From the NCBI GenBank assembly GCA_943331195.2, contig CALQKQ020000273.1, forward strand, positions 1 through 5,397: a stretch of DNA of 5,397 nt, written 5' to 3'. This document shows, one piece after another, positions 1-5,397 of this stretch. The notes under the pieces were generated by a model that was given only the letters and a program-made list of their open reading frames with translations, did no database searches and was not told the origin of the DNA. Both the position numbers and the translations under genes were made by a program. This DNA comes from Akkermansia muciniphila. GTDB taxonomy: Bacteria; Verrucomicrobiota; Verrucomicrobiia; Verrucomicrobiales; V1-33. Each line of letters opens with the position of its first letter. Position 1 is the stretch's first letter.

Positions 1-1089
1 CGCTACGCCGAGTGGTGGCTTAACATGCTCGCGGAAACCCCCCTCTCCCTCGGCCATACCACTCCCGGCACCGAAACCGCCTGGTGCGATCCCCAGAGCA
101 TCGACGACCTTCAAGCGATGGTGGCCCAATACCGCGACCTCGGTCTCCTCCAAACCGAAACCCTCAGCCAAACCGCCGCCACCTTTCTCAAAGCCAATCC
201 CCTGACGCCCCCGGGGGCAGAGAATGCCCTGGAGGATGGCAAAGATACCTTCCAGCCCGCCACCGGATGGGTCGCCAAAAACGTCGCCGACCTCCTAGCG
301 GCTGCGGCCCCCGAGCAGCCCGAAGCCAACGCCCGCACCGTGGCCAACCTACCCCGGGTGATGAACTGGGACCTCCCCCGCAAGGCCACTTGGTATTCTA
401 GCCGCTATTACCGCTGCGGCCTAGTGTGGGAGGGTGCCGAATTCCGCCTCCGCGACCTCTATCTCTATGACGAAACGGTGGCGGATTCCTACCTCACTGA
501 GGCGTGCCGGGCCGCCGACAACGTGTTCATGGCCCTGCCGGTGATGGATGCCATGCAGTGGAGCTCGATCGCCGACGGCAAACTCGCCGGCATCCGCCTG
601 GTCCAAATCGCCCCCGACGGCGCCCGCCAGGTGCTCCAGGCCGGGCCTCCGCACTTGGACACTCCCGACAACCGCCAGATGCTCGTCACTTTTCCCCTAA
701 CCGCAGGCGGCCAGGCCACCATTACTTTCGACGAAGACGCCGCCACCTTCGCCCTGCACGGCCCCGGCGCCCCCTCGTCCTGGGCCCTTGAGCTGACTTG
801 GCACCGCTCCCCCCAAGCCTTCCGCCACCGCGACACCCCTCCGGAATACGGCGCCAACGTCGACTTCTTCAAAATCGCCGCAGTAGCTCCCCAGTCCCTC
901 ACCTATGCATGGTCCCCGCCCACCACCCTGCACCAGCCCGAACTCGGCCTGCCCCGTGCCACCTACCGCTACGCCCTAACTGCCACCGAGGGCTCCTTCT
1001 CCCAGCCCGCCGAGCGAGTGGTGCTCATCACCCCAGCCGCCAGCCGGGTCAAACTGAACCTGCACGCCAAAGCCGAGCGCGTCCCCTGA
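1..1089 (+). CDS. Hypothetical protein, C-terminal 362 residues (5' end outside window)
   Basis: The frame is open from the first base and ends at TGA 1087-1089. The ATG at 25 is probably internal, because the eight codons before it read as normal coding sequence (RYAEWWLN). I do not recognise the family. The fragment starts with a part rich in helix-forming residues (about fragment residues 1-100, with TPG and WCDPQ motifs). An aromatic-rich stretch follows at residues 131-155 (WYSSRYYRCG, then a charged RLRDLYLYDE segment). The remaining 170 residues or so alternate polar and hydrophobic residues in a beta-rich pattern and end in a basic tail. No transmembrane segment or known catalytic motif is evident. 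Codon use (C-ending codons, CTA before G) matches the downstream gene, so there is no sign of recent transfer. The next gene begins 43 bp downstream on the same strand with no terminator between, so the two probably share a transcript. A role in polysaccharide handling is only a guess from that neighbour. Coding status is confident; function is unknown. Confidence 0.88.
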   Translation, partial: RYAEWWLNMLAETPLSLGHTTPGTETAWCDPQSIDDLQAMVAQYRDLGLLQTETLSQTAATFLKANPLTPPGAENALEDGKDTFQPATGWVAKNVADLLAAAAPEQPEANARTVANLPRVMNWDLPRKATWYSSRYYRCGLVWEGAEFRLRDLYLYDETVADSYLTEACRAADNVFMALPVMDAMQWSSIADGKLAGIRLVQIAPDGARQVLQAGPPHLDTPDNRQMLVTFPLTAGGQATITFDEDAATFALHGPGAPSSWALELTWHRSPQAFRHRDTPPEYGANVDFFKIAAVAPQSLTYAWSPPTTLHQPELGLPRATYRYALTATEGSFSQPAERVVLITPAASRVKLNLHAKAERVP

Positions 1090-1132
1090 AGAAAAGCCCG
1101 CCGCGCCCGCCGCACCATAACACCCCGCTTCG
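1090..1132 (+). other. Short intergenic spacer, probable operon junction
   Basis: This 43-bp spacer separates the upstream stop from the ATG at 1133. It holds an in-frame stop (TAA 1118-1120) for the downstream frame, so that gene cannot start further upstream. I see no inverted repeat followed by a T-run. The only purine-rich patch (GAAGAAAAG, 1088-1096) lies about 36 bases before the ATG, too far for a normal Shine-Dalgarno. Translation may be leaderless-like, or coupled to the preceding gene. Confidence 0.6.
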
Positions 1133-1195
1133 ATGACCAAATTCGCCCTAGCCGCCCTCTGCCTCGTTCTCCTCGGCAGCCCCGCCGCTCTCGCC
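1133..1195 (+). other. Sec signal peptide (residues 1-21)
   Basis: The N-terminus is MTK followed by a hydrophobic core (FALAALCLVLLG), a helix breaker (SP), and a small-residue cleavage region with A19-L20-A21 fitting the AxA rule; cleavage after A22 or A24 is possible. The n-region is short, with one lysine. C10 and C26 do not sit in a proper lipobox, so a lipoprotein is unlikely. Export agrees with the extracellular type of the domains that follow. Confidence 0.85.
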
Positions 1196-4100
1196 GCCCA
1201 AGCCCTCTGCAACGGCCGCGACCTCACCGGCTGGGACGGGGACTCCCGCTTCTGGCGCGTCGAAGAAGGCTGCCTCGTCGGCGAAACCTCCCTCGAACAG
1301 CCCGCGTCCGCCAACACTTTTCTCATCTACCGCGGCGCCCCCGTGCCTCAGGACTTCGAACTCACCCTGCTAGTGAGGCTCACCCCCAAAAATGACCAGG
1401 GCTTCGCTAACTCCGGAGTGCAGATCCGCTCGCTGCGGCCCAATCCCCAGACGTGGCAAGTCTTCGGCTTGCAGCCCGATATCTCCGCCATCGAGGGGCA
1501 ATTCGGCTTCATCTACGACGAGGGCGGACCAGGCCGAGAAGCCGGATTTGGCGAAAAAACCCTCATCGCCGACCCCGCCCCCGGCACTTCCTCCGCCACC
1601 CGCAGAACCCTAGCCTCACTGGGCAAGCGCGAAGAGTTGCTCGCCCGCATCCACCACCGCGACGCCTGGAACCACTACCGCATCGTGGCCCGCGGGCCCA
1701 CCCTGCAAGTTTTCGTCAACGGTCGACAGACCACCGAGATGGACCTCCAATCCAGCGCCCCTCCGCTCGGCGATATCCTAGCGTTGCAACTGCACGCCGG
1801 TCCCCCCATGAAGGTCGCTTTCAAGGACCTCACTCTGAACCCGCCCCCTCCTGCCCCGCCGCCGCCCAGCCCCCTCACCGGGGCCGCGCCGTGGCGCAAT
1901 GTCGCCCTCGCCAGCCTCGGCGGCCGCGCCGCGGCCTCCGACTCCATGAGCCCCTTTTCCGCCGCCCAAGCTATCGATGGCACCGTCGGCCCTAGCGTGG
2001 AAAACCGTTGGCACTCGCAGCTCGATCAGCCCTACCCCCATTGGCTAGAATTGACCTTCGCCCGCCCCGAGTCCATCGCCCGCTTGCGGCTTCACCCCTC
2101 CGACGCCGCGACCTTCCCCGCCAAAGTCCGCATCGAGGTGCCCGACGCCACCGGCCACTGGACCGAAGTCGCCACCCGCACCTGCGCGCCGGCCGGAGTC
2201 GCCCAGATTTCCTTTCCCGCCGTCGAAACCGACCGCTTGCGCATCGTTATGCTAGAAGGCCGCGGTGCTGCGGGCGACGCCGCGCGCTACGCCCAGCTCT
2301 CCGAAGTCGAAGCCCTCGCGCCCCGCGCCGCCTCCGCCGACGCCCCCGCGCCGTCTCCGACCCCATTTTCCCTAGCCGATGGCGACCGCGTGGTCCTGCT
2401 CGGCGACACCTTCATTGAGCGCGAAGGCCGCCACGGATTCCTCGAAGCCCGCCTGGCCGCGGCTTATCCCCAGGCGCACCTCACATTCCGCAATCTCGGA
2501 TGGAGCGGCGACACCCCCGAGGGCATCTCGCGCGGATGGATGGAAGGCGTCGACGACCGCTTTGCCGAACTGCAGCGCCAACTCGCCGAAGCCTGCCCCA
2601 CCGTGCTCGTGCTAGGCTACGGCACCGCCGCCGCGCTAGAAGACGACTTTTCCCCAGACCGCTTTGGCGACGGCATGAACCGGGTCCTGGATGCCGCTAG
2701 CGCGCTCTGGCCAAACCTCCGCGTCCTCTTGCTCGCCCCGCCGCCCGTCGGCCCCGCCGCTTCCCCCCAGCTTCGCGACCGCCTCGCCCAAGTCACGCTT
2801 TTATTGCAGGAACTAGCTCAAGCGCGCGGCACCGCGTTCGCCTCCTTTGGCGACCGCCCGCTCCCCTCCGAAGACGGGCTGCACTGGAGCGCAGAGGGAT
2901 ACCGCGCCGCCGCCGACCTCCTCGCCCAACAATTGGCCCTACCCAATCCGCCGCCCGATCCCCCCCGCCGCGAAGCCCTGCGCCAACTCATCGTGGAAAA
3001 AAACGCCCGCCGCTTCTTTCAGTGGCGCTTTCAAAACTGGGTCTACCTCGCCGGACCCCGCCGCGCCGACCAAGGGCGCCTCACCGCAGAACTCGCCCAA
3101 TTCGAAAAACCCATCGCGGCCCTAGAACTCCAGATCCAGGACCTCCTCTGCGGAGGCCCCTTGCCCGCCACTCCTAACCAGCCCTCCGAAACGCCCCCGG
3201 AGCCGTTGCGCCCGCTCCCCGAAATCGCCGGCGAGGCCGTCGACGTGCAGCTCTTTGCCGAAACTCCCCTCATCGGAAAACCCGTGCAGCTCAGCTTCGA
3301 CGAGCGCGGCCGCATGTGGGTGGTCTGCTCTTCATCCTATCCCCAGGCCAAACCCGACGCCCTCCCCGACGACCGCATCTACATCCTCGAAGACCGCGAC
3401 CGCGACGGCCGGGCCGACCAAACGACCCTCTTCGCCGACCACCTCTGCATCCCCTGCGGTGCCGAACCCGGCGACGGCGGCTGCTATGTCGCCGCTAGTA
3501 CCGAGTTGTTATTTCTCCAAGATCGCGACGGCGACGGCCGGGCCGACCACACTCGCGTGCTCCTCAGCGGCTTCGGCACCGAGGATTCCCACCACCTCAT
3601 CCACGGCCTCCGCTGGGGACCCGACGGCGGCCTCTATTTCAATCAGTCCCTTTTTATCCGCAGCCACATCGAAACCCTCCAAGGCATGCGGCGCGCCGAG
3701 CGCGGCCAGGTCTGGCGCTTCCTGCCCCGCGACGGCTCCCTAGCCACTATTTCCCACGGCTGGATCAACCCCTGGTCAAAGGCCGTCGACCGCTACGGAA
3801 ACTACTTCACCGCCGACAATTCCGGCGAAGGCCTCCACTTCACCTTCCGCGACTCCGTCCACTTCACCCAAACCGCTCCCCGCATCTGCCCGCCCGTCGG
3901 CCCCCTCAACGATCCCAAATTGTGCGGCCTCGAATTCCTCCGCGGCCCCGCCTGGCCCGACTCCTGGCAAGGCCGCGCCGTCGCCGGCTCGCACACCGGA
4001 CACGCCATCCTCCAATACGCCCTGCAAGACCAAGGCGCCGGCTTCTCCGCTGGCAAACTGCCCGATTTGCTCCAGTCCTCCGACCTCACCGTCCGCCCCG

Positions 4101-5397
4101 TCGACCTCCAACTCGGCCCCGATGGCGCCCTCTACATCGCCGACTGGACCAATCCCATCATCAACCACGGCGAAGTCGATTTCCGCGATCCGCGCCGCGA
4201 TCTCCGCCACGGCCGCATTTGGCGCGTCAGCGCGAAAAATCACCCCGCCGCCACCTGGAAATCCCTCGCCGATCAGCCCCCCGCCGCCCTCTGCGCGGAA
4301 CTGACCTCGCCCAACCCCTGGACCCAATACCACGCCCGCCGCCTTCTCAAAGAACAAGGCCCCGCAGCGCTTCCCGCCCTCCATGCCTGGGCTGCCGCCG
4401 AGGGCAGCGACGACGCCCTCCTGGAAGTCCTCTGGCTCCACACCGCCTGGGCCGCCCCCGACGAAGCCGTCGCCGCCGCCGCCCACCGCGCCACCGACGG
4501 ACGCGTCCGCGCCGCCGCCCTGCGCGCCGATCCCACCCTAGCCGCCGCCCTGCGCGGCGCCACCGATCCCCACCCCCGAGTCCGCCTCGAAGCCGCCCGC
4601 GCCCTCGCCACCTATCCCACCGCCGCATCCGCCGCCGCCGTCCTCGCCATGGCCCAGCCCGGACTCGACCCCCACCTCGACTACGCCCTCTGGCTCAGCC
4701 TGCGCGAACTCAGCGAACCGTGGCTCGCCTCCCTCCTCAGCGGCACCTGGAGCCCTGAGGGCCGCGAAGATCAGCTCACCTTCGGCCTCGGCGCGCTCCC
4801 CGAAGCCCAGGCCAGCCGCGCCCTAGCCTTCCTCCTCAAGGACCGCCCGATCCCCCAAGACGGCCGCGGGCCCTGGCTCGCGCTCATCGGCCAGGCCGGG
4901 GAACTGCCCGCCGCCCAGAGAGTCTGGACCCAATTTGCCGCCAACGGCTTCGCCCCCGCCGCCGCCCCCGCCGTCTTCCAAGCCCTCGAAGGCTGCGCCC
5001 GGCGCGGCCTGCTCCTATCCATCCCGCCCGCGACCCTCCAAGCCCTGTTCCAACACGAATCTCCCGCCGTTAGGGCGTCCGCTCTCCGCCTCGCCGGCCA
5101 TGGGCAACTAGCTTCCCTCGGACAAGCGGTCCTCGCCATCGCCACCGCCGCCACCCCTGACGATCCGCTGCGCGACGCCGCCTTCGCCAGCCTCCGCTTG
5201 ATGCGCGGCGGCAATGCCACCGAATCCCTCCGCGCCATGGGCCGCCCCCCCGCTCCGCCCGCCCTTCGCCAGCGGGCCCTCGTCACCCTAGCCGCTATCG
5301 AACCCTCCTCACCCACCCCAGCCCTGCTCCAACTCCTCGGCGACACCCTCCCCGCCGATGCCCCCGCCCTCTGGACTCACCTCTTCAGCAGCACCCC
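1133..5397 (+). CDS. Giant secreted DUF1080 / F5-8C / SGNH / PVC-type dehydrogenase propeller / HEAT protein (3' end outside window)
   Basis: One frame is open from ATG 1133 to the window end (1,421 complete codons, then CC, which must encode Pro). The start is fixed by the in-frame TAA at 1118-1120 and by the signal peptide that follows. Domains by residue: signal peptide 1-21; DUF1080 about 24-235; proline-rich hinge 236-249; F5/8 type C about 251-395; SGNH-like 412-603; helical connector 612-673 (VEKNARRFFQWRFQNW, DQG); PVC-type dehydrogenase propeller 704-1033; HEAT-like repeats from about 1044 onward. The propeller-HEAT part matches the TIGR02604-type proteins annotated in Planctomycetota and Verrucomicrobiota as 'PVC-type heme-binding CxxCH protein', which normally end in a cytochrome c CxxCH module; no CxxCH is present within the window. 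Expected location is the periplasm or cell surface, and the expected role is glycan binding with oxidative and hydrolytic processing. This is family-based: no substrate can be read from the sequence. The gene is probably the second of an operon with the upstream unknown gene. Confidence 0.93.
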   Translation, partial: MTKFALAALCLVLLGSPAALAAQALCNGRDLTGWDGDSRFWRVEEGCLVGETSLEQPASANTFLIYRGAPVPQDFELTLLVRLTPKNDQGFANSGVQIRSLRPNPQTWQVFGLQPDISAIEGQFGFIYDEGGPGREAGFGEKTLIADPAPGTSSATRRTLASLGKREELLARIHHRDAWNHYRIVARGPTLQVFVNGRQTTEMDLQSSAPPLGDILALQLHAGPPMKVAFKDLTLNPPPPAPPPPSPLTGAAPWRNVALASLGGRAAASDSMSPFSAAQAIDGTVGPSVENRWHSQLDQPYPHWLELTFARPESIARLRLHPSDAATFPAKVRIEVPDATGHWTEVATRTCAPAGVAQISFPAVETDRLRIVMLEGRGAAGDAARYAQLSEVEALAPRAASADAPAPSPTPFSLADGDRVVLLGDTFIEREGRHGFLEARLAAAYPQAHLTFRNLGWSGDTPEGISRGWMEGVDDRFAELQRQLAEACPTVLVLGYGTAAALEDDFSPDRFGDGMNRVLDAASALWPNLRVLLLAPPPVGPAASPQLRDRLAQVTLLLQELAQARGTAFASFGDRPLPSEDGLHWSAEGYRAAADLLAQQLALPNPPPDPPRREALRQLIVEKNARRFFQWRFQNWVYLAGPRRADQGRLTAELAQFEKPIAALELQIQDLLCGGPLPATPNQPSETPPEPLRPLPEIAGEAVDVQLFAETPLIGKPVQLSFDERGRMWVVCSSSYPQAKPDALPDDRIYILEDRDRDGRADQTTLFADHLCIPCGAEPGDGGCYVAASTELLFLQDRDGDGRADHTRVLLSGFGTEDSHHLIHGLRWGPDGGLYFNQSLFIRSHIETLQGMRRAERGQVWRFLPRDGSLATISHGWINPWSKAVDRYGNYFTADNSGEGLHFTFRDSVHFTQTAPRICPPVGPLNDPKLCGLEFLRGPAWPDSWQGRAVAGSHTGHAILQYALQDQGAGFSAGKLPDLLQSSDLTVRPVDLQLGPDGALYIADWTNPIINHGEVDFRDPRRDLRHGRIWRVSAKNHPAATWKSLADQPPAALCAELTSPNPWTQYHARRLLKEQGPAALPALHAWAAAEGSDDALLEVLWLHTAWAAPDEAVAAAAHRATDGRVRAAALRADPTLAAALRGATDPHPRVRLEAARALATYPTAASAAAVLAMAQPGLDPHLDYALWLSLRELSEPWLASLLSGTWSPEGREDQLTFGLGALPEAQASRALAFLLKDRPIPQDGRGPWLALIGQAGELPAAQRVWTQFAANGFAPAAAPAVFQALEGCARRGLLLSIPPATLQALFQHESPAVRASALRLAGHGQLASLGQAVLAIATAATPDDPLRDAAFASLRLMRGGNATESLRAMGRPPAPPALRQRALVTLAAIEPSSPTPALLQLLGDTLPADAPALWTHLFSST
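1202..1837 (+). other. DUF1080 / 3-keto-disaccharide hydrolase domain (PF06439 type), residues 24-235
   Basis: Family landmarks are clear and in order: NGRDLTGW (27-34), W43-x2-E-x-G-C-L-V-G, NSGVQIRS (93-100), WQVFGLQPDIS (108-118), YDEGGPGRE (128-136), WNHYRIVARG (179-188), FVNGR (194-198) and LQLHAGPPMKVAFKDL (218-233). These fit the LamG-like jelly-roll fold of this family and its usual length of about 200 residues. Some members cleave 3-keto-glycosides formed by a partner oxidoreductase; others may only bind glycans. The first family position, usually Phe-Asn-Gly, is C26-N-G here. Whether this copy is catalytic cannot be decided by eye. It lies at the exported N-terminus and is tethered to the rest by a Pro-rich hinge. 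Confidence 0.87.
1838..1879 (+). other. Proline-rich interdomain hinge (residues 236-249)
   Basis: Residues 237-247 read PPPPAPPPPSP, a stiff extended linker between the DUF1080 and F5/8C domains. Such linkers are common in secreted carbohydrate-active proteins. The DNA is a C-rich low-complexity tract (CCN codons), not a mobile repeat. Confidence 0.8.
1883..2317 (+). other. F5/8 type C (discoidin-like) carbohydrate-binding domain, residues 251-395
   Basis: The classic pattern is present: NVALAS at 256-261, then AAQAIDG (277-283), N-R-W-H-S for the usual 'W-x-S' core (about 291-295), HWLELTFARPESIARLRLHP with the strand pair 'wleldf..p..i..vrl', then a late strand T-D-R-L-R-I-V (about 370-376) and AQLSEVEAL (387-395) closing the jelly roll. 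Domains of this kind (PF00754, CBM32-like) bind sugars or attach proteins to glycans. It probably anchors the protein to its polysaccharide. Ligand specificity cannot be read from the sequence. Confidence 0.8.
2366..2941 (+). other. SGNH/GDSL hydrolase-like domain with altered active-site blocks, residues 412-603
   Basis: The domain opens with L-x-D-G-D-R-V-V-L-L-G-D-T (414-426), where GDS with the nucleophile Ser is expected. It continues with FRNLGWSGDT (452-461, block II), LVLGYGTAAALED (492-504, where the block III Asn would be), and ends with DGLHWSAEGY (581-590), which keeps the block V Asp and His. The fold is well supported by the order and spacing of the blocks. Catalysis is doubtful: Thr426 replaces the Ser, and the block III Asn appears to be Ala or Thr. 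From memory, SGNH-like domains attached to PVC-type dehydrogenases often carry a Thr here, so this may be a family trait and not a local loss. Active members remove acyl groups from sugars; here a structural or binding role is equally likely. Confidence 0.75.
2966..3151 (+). other. Helical connector typical of PVC SGNH-dehydrogenase fusions (residues 612-673)
   Basis: Charged helical residues R-R-E-A-L-R-Q-L-I-V-E-K-N lead into R-F-F-Q-W-R-F-Q-N-W-V-Y-L-x-G (627-641), then DQG, A-E-L-x-Q-F-E (652-658) and a final helix ending near 672. From memory this corresponds to the segment in Planctomycetota homologues that reads roughly 'KN..FF..RPQN.TY..GFR..EQG', joining the SGNH domain to the propeller. 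Its function is unknown. It is followed by a Pro/Glu-rich linker (residues 676-697). Confidence 0.6.
3242..4231 (+). other. PVC-type membrane-bound dehydrogenase beta-propeller (TIGR02604 type), residues 704-1033
   Basis: Strong family signatures run in order: F-D-x-R-G-R-M-W-V (722-730), RIYILEDRDRDGRAD (748-762), LLFLQDRDGDGRAD (792-805), GFGTEDSHHLIHGLRWGPDG (813-832), YFNQSLFIRSHIET (835-848), GQVWRF (858-863), NPWSKAVDRYGN (879-890), RPVDLQLGPDGALYIADWTN (988-1007), and HGEVDF-RDPRRD-HGRIWRV (1012-1032). The repeated GPDG-x-LY blades resemble sorbosone/glucose dehydrogenase propellers, so oxidation of a sugar with electrons passed to a C-terminal haem is the usual proposal. Both D-x-D-x-D-G-x-x-D loops (754-762 and 797-805) look like calcium sites. 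Unusual cysteines occur at 772, 775 and 784. Enzyme activity is inferred for the whole family, not shown by this sequence. Confidence 0.87.
3392..3549 (+). repeat. Two near-identical coding repeats encoding calcium-loop motifs (3392-3420 and 3521-3549)
   Basis: The two copies lie 129 bp (43 codons) apart in the same frame. Each encodes D-R-D-x-D-G-R-A-D and they share the final 17 bases exactly (GACGGCCGGGCCGACCA). The motif has the acidic spacing of EF-hand-like or dockerin-like calcium loops. The similarity is explained by two successive propeller blades carrying the same loop, with uniform codon choice adding to the DNA identity. Confidence 0.7.
4262..5395 (+). other. HEAT-repeat-like helical region (residue 1044 to window end)
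   Basis: Repeated helical units of roughly 30-40 residues are visible. Examples are W-T-Q-Y-H-A-R-R-L-L-K-E-Q (1063-1075), ATDGRVRAAALRAD (about 1120-1133), ATDPHPRVRLEAARALATYP (about 1143-1162), HESPAVRASALRLAG (about 1309-1323), and D-D-P-L-R-D-A-A-F-A-S-L-R-L-M (1344-1358). The 'D/P-x-V-R-x-x-A-x-x-A-L' core is the HEAT signature. It is very rich in Ala, Leu and Pro. In relatives this solenoid sits between the propeller and the cytochrome c module and may act as scaffold or spacer. The region is cut by the window end. Confidence 0.78.

Noticed and set aside
1097..1115. GC-rich CCCGCCGCGCCCGCCGC stretch as a terminator or operator
   Set aside because: It is a C-rich direct tract without a good inverted repeat or a following T-run.
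1160..1212. Lipoprotein signal at C10 or C26
   Set aside because: The residues before each Cys (AAL-C10 and QAL-C26) do not fit the lipobox; an ordinary signal-peptidase I site fits better.
2008..2418. Separate + strand Arg/Pro-rich frame that could suggest the region holds several small genes
   Set aside because: The frame starting at 1133 is continuous through this stretch and encodes the F5/8C domain and the start of the SGNH domain, so there is one gene and no break.
3446..3460. CIPCG as a haem c attachment site
   Set aside because: The motif needs CxxCH; here the residue after the second Cys is Gly and it lies in a propeller loop.
3776..4486. 236-codon open frame on the - strand, Gly-rich
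   Set aside because: It lies fully antisense to the propeller and HEAT coding region, whose frame carries clear family motifs. Its Gly/Ala/Val composition is what reversed GCC/CGC/GAC-rich codons give.
4470..4645. GCC-repeat runs as a microsatellite or mobile repeat
   Set aside because: These are Ala codons of the HEAT-like helices, irregular in length and interrupted by other codons.
3922..4758. 278-codon + strand open frame, extremely Arg/Pro-rich
   Set aside because: Out-of-frame shadow of the giant gene; the composition is an artefact of shifted GCC and CCN codons, and no domain is visible.
4771..5346. 191-codon open frame on the - strand
   Set aside because: Antisense to the HEAT region; no motif, no ribosome site, and its composition mirrors the sense codons.

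Overview
The window is C-rich, high-GC bacterial DNA with two genes on the + strand and no room for more. The first (1-1089) is the 3' end of a gene whose start lies upstream. The second starts at ATG 1133 and stays open in one frame to the last base (5397): at least 1,421 codons, with no stop reached. No rRNA, tRNA, CRISPR array, insertion sequence or convincing terminator is visible.

The second gene points to the PVC superphylum, most likely Verrucomicrobiota, with Planctomycetota as the alternative. It encodes a secreted multidomain protein of a type I know only from those bacteria. In order it carries a signal peptide, a DUF1080 (3-keto-disaccharide hydrolase, LamG-like) domain, a proline-rich hinge, an F5/8 type C (discoidin-like) carbohydrate-binding domain, an SGNH/GDSL-like domain with altered active-site blocks, a helical connector, the Pirellula/Verrucomicrobium 'membrane-bound dehydrogenase' beta-propeller (TIGR02604 type), and a long HEAT-repeat-like tail that runs off the window. 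Relatives usually end in a CxxCH cytochrome c module (TIGR02603 type). That part, if present, lies beyond 5397.

Layout: 1-1089 is an unrecognised protein C-terminus. 1090-1132 is a 43-bp spacer without hairpin or clear Shine-Dalgarno, so the two genes are probably co-transcribed. 1133-5397 is the giant protein. The domain set suggests a periplasmic or cell-surface machine that binds a glycan, may oxidise a sugar and may cleave the oxidised (3-keto) glycoside. This functional link is inference; the domain calls rest on motifs read directly from the translation.

The most interesting points are the oxidise-then-cleave domain combination on one chain, the degenerate SGNH catalytic blocks, the extra cysteines in the propeller, and an unusual abundance of CTAG.
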